The notes under the pieces were generated by a model that was not told the DNA's origin, did not search any database, and saw only the letters and a program-made list of their open reading frames with translations. DNA of 11,795 bases from Deltaproteobacteria bacterium. GTDB lineage: Bacteria > Myxococcota_A > Polyangia > Haliangiales > Haliangiaceae. Shown here one piece after another: positions 1 to 8,473 of the stretch. A program made the position numbers and the translations under genes. Location: assembly GCA_013813945.1 (NCBI GenBank), contig JACCQV010000059.1:1-11795 (forward strand), given 5' to 3'. Each line of letters starts with the position of its first letter. Positions within the stretch are counted from its first letter, which is position 1.

Positions 1-177
1 GCGGATCGTCTGATCGAGACACGAGGGCAGGGGCGCTTCGGATGGCCTCGTCGGGCCAGCGGGATCCGCAGGCTTGGGCACGACGGCAGCGACCGCGGGC
101 TGCGCATTCGCCGATGCTGCCGCGGCCCACGCCGCAGCGCACGCAGCGAGTGCGAATCCCCCGATCAAACGCGGCAC
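1..177 (-). CDS. Partial secreted protein, N-terminal part only (runs off the left edge)
   Basis: An open frame on the minus strand, in phase from a GTG at 177 to base 1, encodes 59 residues without a stop. The start reads V/M-PRLIGGFALAACAAAW and continues with an Ala-rich stretch ending SANA-QP. This is a short basic n-region, a hydrophobic h-region and an AxA-type cleavage site, so a Sec signal peptide. The mature start is Pro/Ala-rich (VVPKPADPAGPTRPSEAPLP), like a linker, followed by one Cys (SCLDQTIR). Third positions are mostly G/C, as in the neighbours. In-frame alternatives are GTG at 207 and TTG at 213, which would add a polar leader. An AAGGA lies about 13 bases upstream of the 177 start, a loose Shine-Dalgarno fit. 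The gene is divergent from the FHA regulator. No family can be named from so short a piece. That it is exported is likely; its function is unknown. Confidence 0.5.
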   Translation of the reverse strand, partial: MPRLIGGFALAACAAAWAAAASANAQPAVAAVVPKPADPAGPTRPSEAPLPSCLDQTIR

Positions 178-254
178 TAGCCCGAAGGTATCCTTGTTCG
201 CGAGCACGAACAATTGCCCGAGGCGCGATCCGGGATCCGCCGCACTGCGTGGCT

Positions 255-269
255 GATCGTTGTACGATC
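255..269. promoter_or_regulatory. Palindrome and possible -10 just before the FHA regulator gene
   Basis: GATCGT-TGT-ACGATC is a perfect 6+6 inverted repeat with a 3-base centre, ending 7 bases before the ATG at 277. Its right half overlaps TACGAT (263-268), which matches a -10 box at 4 of 6 positions and would start transcription near 275. No convincing -35 box and no Shine-Dalgarno are seen. It could be an operator, possibly autoregulatory, in the divergent region 178-276. The role is inferred from symmetry and position only. Confidence 0.3.
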
Positions 270-276
270 GTGACCG

Positions 277-1650
<1,374 letters not shown>

Positions 1651-1753
1651 GCTCGGAACGATTTCATGCCGCGGTACTCCGGGCTGCTGGCCGGACGCGG
1701 TGGTCGGCGTTCGGCCGGACATCGTTCGATCCGATCGCTGATCTCGGCAGGTT

Positions 1754-1783
1754 GGGAGCGGCACATTTTCTGCTCTCGCTCCC
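1754..1783 (+). terminator. Hairpin between the FHA regulator and the small coiled-coil gene
   Basis: GGGAGCG (1754-1760) pairs perfectly with CGCTCCC (1777-1783). Inside it GCA can pair with TGC beyond a TCT bulge, leaving an A/T-rich loop. No T-run follows, so it is not a textbook Rho-independent terminator. It lies 104 bases after the regulator's stop and just before the SD of the next gene, so it may end the first transcript or act as a 5'-UTR structure of the second. Confidence 0.3.
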
Positions 1784-1804
1784 GTGCGAGAGGATCTACA
1801 GTCG

Positions 1805-2128
1805 ATGCCCGAGATCGAGGACATGCAACCCATCACACGCGGTGAGCTCCGCATCGAGCTTCATCAGTTCGAGGAACGTTTCGAGAAGAAGATCGACGCG
1901 AAGTTCGACGCGAAGTTCGACGTCTTCCTCGGCGCGCTGCTCGCGCGCATCGACCAGCTCCTCGACGCGCGCGACCTGCGGCTCTATGCCGAGCTCGGCC
2001 GGCACACCCGCGCCCTCGAGGAGGGCCTGGCCGGCCGGATCGCCGTGGTCGACGAGAAGTACGCCCACTTGCCGGACCGCGTGGCCAGGCTCGAGGACGC
2101 GGCGCCTCCGGGCAAACCTCGGCCCTGA
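1805..2128 (+). CDS. Small coiled-coil protein of unknown function
   Basis: This is a 107-residue acidic/basic helical protein with no signal peptide or membrane segment. I chose ATG 1805 (MPEIEDMQPITRGEL) because AGAGGA sits 10 bases upstream; an in-frame GTG at 1784 would add 7 residues but abuts a hairpin and has no SD. The sequence has heptad-like charge patterns: FEERFEKKIDAKFDAKFD, then a hydrophobic segment VFLGALLARIDQLLDA, then a further helical part and the tail LPDRVARLEDAAPPGKPRP. A perfect in-frame 12-base tandem repeat encodes the doubled AKFD. It probably forms a homo-oligomeric coiled coil. I do not recognise the family. Third positions are G/C-rich and translation reads through cleanly, so it looks like a real gene. 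A degraded copy of its 3' end lies immediately downstream. Confidence 0.6.
   Translation: MPEIEDMQPITRGELRIELHQFEERFEKKIDAKFDAKFDVFLGALLARIDQLLDARDLRLYAELGRHTRALEEGLAGRIAVVDEKYAHLPDRVARLEDAAPPGKPRP
1898..1921 (+). repeat. In-frame 12-base tandem repeat (2 copies)
   Basis: GCGAAGTTCGAC is present twice, back to back, inside the small coiled-coil gene. Each copy adds four residues (AKFD). Because the unit is a multiple of three, copy-number slippage would change helix length without breaking the frame. Confidence 0.8.
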
Positions 2129-2231
2129 CGAGTCGAGGGTGCCGACGTCCAGGGCGCTACTCGATGTGACCCAGCTCTATGGCGACCTGCCGGACTGAGC
2201 AACAGAACAGTCCTGCGGTTCCTCGTCGGCG

Positions 2232-2280
2232 GTGGCCAGCTCGACGAGGCGGCGCCGACGGGCAGACCTCGACCGTCACG
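2232..2280 (+). repeat. Degraded copy of the 3' end of the small coiled-coil gene
   Basis: Bases 2232-2280 match bases 2081-2130 (the last codons and stop of the upstream gene) at 41 of 50 aligned columns, with one single-base gap. If the lost base is restored, the copy reads VARLDEAAPTGRPRP, against VARLEDAAPPGKPRP in the gene. Upstream, QLYGDLPD (ending in TGA at 2196-2198) resembles EKYAHLPD of the gene, so the similarity may extend further with a 33-base insertion. No intact frame remains. It looks like a relic of a duplicated or formerly longer gene array. The region 2129-2293 contains nothing else I can name except a CCTCGTC/GACGAGG inverted repeat (2221-2227 and 2243-2249) between the converging genes. 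Confidence 0.55.
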
Positions 2281-2293
2281 TGATTCGGAGTAC

Positions 2294-2754
2294 TCAGGCC
2301 GGGTTGATCCGGCCACGACGCGCACCTTCGACGCGCAACGCGGTCGCGCGGGCGTTCATCACGCGCTCCTCGGCATCGTCATTGTGGTCGTAGCCGAGCA
2401 GGTGACAGAGGCCATGTGACGCGAGGTGAAGCAGCTCCGCAGCGAGGCCACGCGTTGCTTGCCGCCGGGCGGTCTCGACGGAGATCACGATGTCACCAAG
2501 CAGGCGAGGGTGGAGGCCTCCGCCGGGGCCCTCGCGCTGCGCAAAGGCGAGGACGTCGGTCGGCTTGTTCTTCGCCCGGTAGTCGCGGTTGAGCGCCTTG
2601 ATCTCGGCGTCCGTGGTCAGCCGCAGCGCGACCTCGAAGTCGGGCTGGCCATCGGTGCGTGCGGCGGCTCGCACCATGCGGCCGATCTCGGTCACCAGCC
2701 GGCGCTTGAGCGCGGCGGGAACAGCGACGCCGTCGTCGACACTGACGTCGAGCG

Positions 2755-2758
<4 letters not shown>
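2294..2758 (-). CDS. ybeY: Endoribonuclease / rRNA maturation factor YbeY
   Basis: This 154-residue cytoplasmic metalloprotein belongs to the UPF0054/YbeY family, a single-strand-specific RNase involved in 16S rRNA 3'-end maturation and ribosome quality control. The family signature HGLCHLLGYDH is at residues 115-125; its three His residues bind zinc. The usual upstream pieces are also present: ALNRDYRAKNKPTDVLAF (55-72) and LLGDIVIS (86-93). The length is normal. The ATG at 2758 overlaps the TGA of the upstream HD-GYP gene as ATGA, which sets the start and implies translational coupling. The open frame continues upstream to 3055, but that part is the shadow of the HD-GYP gene. It is last in the phoH - HD-GYP - ybeY operon, a conserved association of phoH with ybeY, and converges on the small coiled-coil gene. 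Confidence 0.95.
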
Positions 2759-4742
<1,984 letters not shown>

Positions 4743-4746
<4 letters not shown>

Positions 4747-6863
4747 GACTCTACAGCGTTCCCATCCGTCGTGGGTGCCCCGGGGGCCGCATCAGCTGCT
4801 GGGTTTCGCGCATCAGAGCGCGTTCGGTCGCGCTTGTCATAGGCGCGGATCAAGGCGGCGACGAGCGGATGCCGCACGACGTCCTGATCGGTGAACGCGA
4901 CCATGCCGATCCCGCGGATGCCCTCGACCAGCTCGAGGGCGTCGCGCAGGCCCGAGCGCTGGCCACGAGGCAGGTCGGTCTGCGTGACGTCTCCGGTGAC
5001 GACCGCCTTGGAGTCGAAGCCCATGCGCGTCAGGAACATCTTCATCTGCTCGGGCGTCGTGTTCTGCGCCTCGTCGAGGATGATGAACGAGCCCGACAGG
5101 GTGTTGTGGGTGAGGATGAAGTCGTCCGTGACGTAGAGGTGGTCGGCTGCTTCGACCTCGATGCACACGGTCTCCGCCATACCCTCGGGTTCGATGCTGT
5201 CGATGTAGCGCTGCGGCCGACCGCCCCCGAGCTCTGCATAGATCTTCGCCTTGCGCGCGAGGCGGAAGGGCCGGACGTAGTCGGGTAGCCGGATGTCGAG
5301 GACGTAGGCGTCGTGGCGGTGCTCGACAGGAAGGCCCTTCGCGAGTCCCGGTGCGCGACCCTCCGCGGGCCGGGTCCGCCAATAGGCGACGCCGCCGAGC
5401 GACTGCACCAGGAACACGACATCGTCGCGGAGCTGCGACGAGGTGGTCGTGTACTGGATGCGGCACGTACGATCGGCTTGCGTGACCGGGCCACCGTCGG
5501 TGTCGAGGAGCCCCTGAAGAACCGCGAGCCGAACTTCGACGCAGTTCATCAGGAACAGCTCGGGAACGAACTTCGTGCTCGACCGGGTGCCGAACAGCCC
5601 GAGCTCGCGCAGCGTCTCGCTCAGCGGATGCGGCATGCCCGGTCGGTAGGCTCGATTGCGGATCGCGTAGTCAGGACCGTCCTTGTGCCGCACTTCGAGC
5701 CGCGCGCCGAGACCTGTCTCGAGCGCAGCCGCGAGTGCCACGTCGCCGGTCGCGAACGTCGGTGCTGTCGAACCGGTGATGCAGCCGTCACCGAGCAAGA
5801 GGCCCAGCGCGTACGGCTCGAGCGGAACCGAGCGTGGACCGAACATCGCCGGAGCACGGAGCATCGGCAGCTCGTAGCGATGCTGGTGAGCGCTGCGCAA
5901 ATTCGCGCGCAGCTCGCGGGTCTCGAGTGTACGTCCGGGCTTGTCACGGCGCTTGTCCGACGGGGTGGCCACGGTCCACAGGTGCTCGGCGCAGCACAGC
6001 GTCGACGATCCATCAGTCATCGCGACGCGGAAGACTTCCTTGGTGCCCTGCGGGAACACACCGGTGACAGTGGTCGGCCAGCCGTCCGACCCCATCACTT
6101 GATCGCCCACCTCAAGGGTTCCGATCTCGCGCCAGCCACCGAGCGTCATCACCTTTGACGTCAGCGGCTGCGCGCGACCCCTCATGAATGCGAGCGGCGC
6201 GATCTCGATCGTGCCGTCGGTCATGTAGCGCTCGAGCTTGTCCGGCTCGATCATGTCGTGAAGTGCGTCGTAGAGCGGGCGCAGATACGGATCGACCTTC
6301 TCCTCGAGCGTACCGGGGAGAAAGCCGAGGCGCTCGCCGGCCTCGACTGCCGGCCGCGTCAGGATGATCCGGCGAACCTGCTTGTCGAGGAGCGCGCGCA
6401 CGGCGAGGGCGACGGCGAGGTACGTCTTGCCGGTTCCGGCGGGCCCGACCGCGAACATGATGTCGTTCTCGCGAACGGAGTCGACGTACTTCTTCTGCTG
6501 GGCACCCTTGGGCGCGATCGGGCGACCGGTGCGCGGCGTGAGGATCGTATCGCCGAACACGCTGAGGATCGTCTGCCCGGTGCCCTCACCCTTGAGCAGC
6601 TGCACCGCGCGCACGACGTCCTCGGACGACAGCGGCTTGCCGGCGAGGGCGAGGTTGTAGAGCTGCTCGACGGCGCTCTTCGCGGTCTCGACCGCGGCGT
6701 CGTCGCCCTCGATCGTGATCTCGTTGCCGCGGAGGTTGACCTGAGCGCCGGCGGTGCGCTCGATCAGCTTGAGCCGAGCGTTGTTGCTACCGCACAGGCC
6801 CTGCAGGGCTTCGGCGTTGTCGAATGCGAGCTTCTCGCGGCGGATGGTCTTCGGCTGGGTCAC
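4743..6863 (-). CDS. phoH: PhoH-family P-loop ATPase precursor containing an intein
   Basis: The 706-residue precursor would give a 349-residue PhoH (YbeZ-like) protein after removal of residues 231-587, a normal family length. The N-extein has a KH-like domain (about 30-70, LKLIERTAGAQVNLRGNEI) and Walker A GPAGTGKT (140-147), then TRPAVEAGERLGFLPG and APLAFMRGR (222-230). The C-extein starts TLSGSFIILDEAQNTT with Walker B (593-600) and continues FLTRMGF, VVTGDVTQTDLP. Joining FMRGR to TLSGSFIILDEAQ restores the uninterrupted family sequence. PhoH proteins are cytoplasmic ATPases thought to act in RNA metabolism with YbeY and RNases; the native ring form would need splicing, since the intein separates the two nucleotide-binding motifs. 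The start is GTG at 6863, without a clear Shine-Dalgarno and inside a small hairpin. It is first in the phoH - HD-GYP - ybeY operon and divergent from mazG. Confidence 0.95.
5103..6173 (-). mobile_element. Class 3 intein with LAGLIDADG homing endonuclease, inserted in phoH
   Basis: The in-frame element of 357 residues is precursor residues 231-587. It begins AQPLTSKVMTLGG and ends LYVTDDFILTHN, followed by Thr588. The first residue is Ala, so the usual Cys1/Ser1 acyl shift is impossible. Block B is AEHLWTV with His294 and Trp296 (H-x-W spacing), block F is TVCIEVEAADHLYV with Cys567, and the +1 residue is Thr588. This Trp/Cys/Thr triplet defines class 3 inteins, in which the block F Cys makes the first attack. 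The penultimate His586 and the terminal Asn587 are present. The inner part has two LAGLIDADG-type motifs, YALGLLLGDG (351-360) and LQGLLDTDG (449-457), with both acidic residues kept, so the endonuclease may be active. By hand count 12 of its first 60 codons end in A/T, against 5 of the first 60 in the host gene, a mild sign of foreign origin. Confidence 0.92.
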
Positions 6864-6883
6864 GTGGGTGTTCTGTGCCCACG
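6863..6883 (-). promoter_or_regulatory. Inverted repeat covering the phoH start codon
   Basis: CGTGGG (6863-6868) and CCCACG (6878-6883) are perfect inverted repeats around a 9-base loop. On the phoH mRNA the 3' arm includes the first base of the GTG start codon, so a hairpin could hide the start. The same symmetry could be an operator between the divergent phoH and mazG. Function is inferred only. Confidence 0.3.
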
Positions 6884-6911
6884 GGCGATCCTGCGGCCCG
6901 CGGGGTCAGGT

Positions 6912-6919
6912 CGTATAGC
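6912..6919. promoter_or_regulatory. Possible shared -10 region between divergent phoH and mazG
   Basis: CGTATAGC contains TATAGC on the plus strand and TATACG on the minus strand, each a 4 of 6 or better match to TATAAT. It lies in the 80-base gap between the two divergent starts. No good -35 box is seen on either side, so both promoters would be weak or use another sigma factor. Confidence 0.25.
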
Positions 6920-6943
6920 ACGCTCGTTGAGGTACGGTGGCGC

Positions 6944-7747
6944 ATGTCCGTTGCTCCTGGTGCCTCGCTGACCCGCCTCGTCGAGATCATGGACCGGCTG
7001 CTGGCCCCGGACGGGTGCCCCTGGGACCGCGAGCAGACGCTCGAGACCTTGCGGCCGTTCCTCGTCGAGGAGAGCTACGAGGTGCTCGACGCGTTGACGC
7101 GCAAGGATGTCGCCGGTCACTGCGAGGAGCTCGGTGATCTGCTGATGCAGATCGTGTTTCAGGCGGCGCTGCGCCGCAACGAGGGCGCGTTCGATATCGA
7201 CGCTGTCGTCGCCGGCATCGCCGACAAGCTCGAGCGCCGCCATCCCCACGTGTTCGGCACGGCCACGGGCGTCCGGACCAGCGAGCAGGTGCTCGCGCAG
7301 TGGGAGGAGATCAAGCAGGCCGAGAAGGCCGCCGCCGGGCAGAAGCAGGGTCGCGTGCTCGCGGGCGTCAAGCCCGGCCCCGCGCTCGTGCGCGCCCAGA
7401 AGATCGGCAACAAGGCGGGCAAGGTCGGCTTCGACTGGCCCGGCTGGGAGGGCTCGTTCGCGAAGATCGAGGAAGAGGTCGGAGAGCTCCGAGTCGCGGC
7501 CCAGAGCGGCGAGGCGAAGGCGATCCATCACGAGCTCGGCGACCTGATGTTCGCGATCGTGAACGTTGCTCGCAAGCTCGACATCGATGCGGAGCAAGCG
7601 CTCATCGATGCAACGGATCGGTTCCGCCAGCGGTTCGAGTTCATCGAGGACCGGCTCGCCGAGCGTGGCAAGTCGCCGCAGACCTCCAACCTCGATGAGA
7701 TGGATGCGCTGTGGAACGACGCGAAGCGAGCGGGCGTCGCCACCTGA
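6944..7747 (+). CDS. mazG: Nucleoside triphosphate pyrophosphohydrolase MazG
   Basis: This 267-residue cytoplasmic enzyme hydrolyses NTPs/dNTPs to the monophosphate and pyrophosphate, clearing unusual nucleotides and tuning nucleotide pools. There are two MazG domains. The N-terminal one has CPWDREQT (25-32), EESYE (42-46) and EELGD (61-65). The C-terminal one has WEGSFAKIEEEVGEL (168-182) and HELGDLMFAIVNVARKL (196-212). All the acidic Mg-binding residues are in place and the length is normal for the two-domain form. The start at ATG 6944 (MSVAPGASLTRL) is set by family alignment and by GAGGT about 10 bases upstream; an upstream in-frame extension to 6824 would overlap phoH and is not family-like. 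It is divergent from the phoH operon and followed by its own terminator, so probably a single-gene unit. Confidence 0.95.
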   Translation: MSVAPGASLTRLVEIMDRLLAPDGCPWDREQTLETLRPFLVEESYEVLDALTRKDVAGHCEELGDLLMQIVFQAALRRNEGAFDIDAVVAGIADKLERRHPHVFGTATGVRTSEQVLAQWEEIKQAEKAAAGQKQGRVLAGVKPGPALVRAQKIGNKAGKVGFDWPGWEGSFAKIEEEVGELRVAAQSGEAKAIHHELGDLMFAIVNVARKLDIDAEQALIDATDRFRQRFEFIEDRLAERGKSPQTSNLDEMDALWNDAKRAGVAT

Positions 7748-7754
7748 GGATGGG

Positions 7755-7779
7755 AGCGTGATGAAAGTGACGCTTTTTT
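7755..7779 (+). terminator. Rho-independent terminator of mazG
   Basis: AGCGT (7755-7759) pairs with ACGCT (7770-7774), followed by a run of six T (7774-7779), 8 bases after the mazG stop. The stem is short (5 bp) but the T-run is rare in this G/C-rich sequence. Confidence 0.55.
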
Positions 7780-7847
7780 GTGCACCCGCGATGGAGTGGC
7801 AACGATCTAGCTGAGATCTACGCCGCCCTCACCAGCCGGTCATCAGG

Positions 7848-7856
7848 TTATCCACA
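7848..7856 (+). promoter_or_regulatory. Perfect DnaA-box 9-mer
   Basis: TTATCCACA matches the strong DnaA-box consensus (TTATNCACA) exactly. It is a single site about 100 bases upstream of the rpsT promoter. No second box or A/T-rich unwinding element is nearby, so it is not an origin by itself; it could be a DnaA-regulatory or titration site, or chance. Confidence 0.4.
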
Positions 7857-7958
7857 CGCGACGATGCGTACTCCCGCGAAACGACTCGGACTCAGCGGAA
7901 CCGCCGCCCCGAAACGCCCCGTTTTCCTCCTCCCCGGAGGCGTGCTCCCCGTTGCGCC

Positions 7959-7988
7959 TTGACAGGTGATCCTCCCGCAGGGTAAACG
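7959..7988 (+). promoter_or_regulatory. Sigma-70-like promoter of rpsT
   Basis: TTGACA (7959-7964) is a perfect -35 box. After 17-18 bases comes GTAAAC/TAAACG (7982-7988), a weak but acceptable -10. Transcription would start near 7995, giving a leader of about 16 bases that contains AGGAG (8000-8004) six bases before the GTG start of rpsT. Confidence 0.6.
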
Positions 7989-8010
7989 CACGCTTCTACA
8001 GGAGTAATTC

Positions 8011-8277
8011 GTGGCCAATATCGCATCTGCCCAGAAGCAGAACCGCAAGATGATCAAGAATCGCGCGCGCAACCGCGCCGCGATGGGGACCCTCCGCACC
8101 GCCGTCAAGAAGGCTCGCATCGCTGTTGATGCGAAGTCCGACGACTCGGCGAAGCTGATCAAGGCCGCTGTCGCCATCGTCGACAAGGCAGTGACCAAGG
8201 GCATCCTGAAGCGCAACACCGCTTCGCGATACATTTCCCGCCTCGTCACGCGCGTTCCGCCCGCCGTTACCGTCTAA
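8011..8277 (+). CDS. rpsT: Small ribosomal subunit protein bS20
   Basis: The 88-residue very basic protein starts MANIASAQKQNRKMIKNRAR and has the S20 pattern RNRAAMGTLRTAVKKAR, then KGILKRNTASRYISRL near the C-terminus. S20 is a primary binder of 16S rRNA and forms a three-helix bundle. Length is as usual for the family. The start is GTG at 8011 with a strong AGGAG six bases upstream; the low-efficiency start codon may relate to the autoregulation known for S20 in enterobacteria, which I cannot show here. It is monocistronic: a promoter lies directly upstream and the next gene is on the other strand. Confidence 0.97.
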   Translation: MANIASAQKQNRKMIKNRARNRAAMGTLRTAVKKARIAVDAKSDDSAKLIKAAVAIVDKAVTKGILKRNTASRYISRLVTRVPPAVTV

Positions 8278-8409
8278 CGTCACTGCGTTCCTCGCGGCTT
8301 CGTCGCGCGTGGGTCAGGCGTGGGTCGCGCCAGGCGTGGCACGGTGCCGCCGAGAACGCGATCGACTGCCATTTGCAGCGCGAGCGACTTCGCGCCGCGA
8401 ACGGCATCC

Positions 8410-8431
8410 GCTCAACGCTGCGGCGCTGAGC
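8410..8431. terminator. Hairpin between the convergent rpsT and lipoprotein genes
   Basis: GCTCA-a-CGC-TGCG-GCG-c-TGAGC folds into a 9-pair stem with one A/C mismatch and a tetraloop. It lies between the stop of rpsT (8277) and the stop of the leftward lipoprotein gene (8474), where a bidirectional terminator would be expected. There is no T-run on either side. The rest of 8278-8473 holds three near-repeats of GGCGTGG (8318-8339) and a GGCAC-G-GTGCC palindrome (8338-8348), with no gene. Confidence 0.3.
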
Positions 8432-8473
8432 ATCTCGACGCGATCGTCGAGAGCTCCGCAGCCGCGCTGCCGC

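Noticed and set aside
1689..1720. Direct repeat GGCCGGAC twice, 24 bases apart
   Set aside because: Eight-base G/C words repeat by chance in this composition; no further structure seen.
6824..6943. N-terminal extension of MazG into phoH
   Set aside because: It overlaps phoH and is not MazG-like; the ATG at 6944 has an SD and matches the family start.
7804..7818. GATCT-AGCTG-AGATC inverted repeat after the mazG terminator
   Set aside because: Short 5-bp stem with no T-run and no link to a gene start; likely chance.
7911..7926. GAAACG-CCC-CGTTTTC mini-hairpin with a short T-run
   Set aside because: A 3-base loop and a short stem far from the mazG stop; the 7755-7779 terminator is better.
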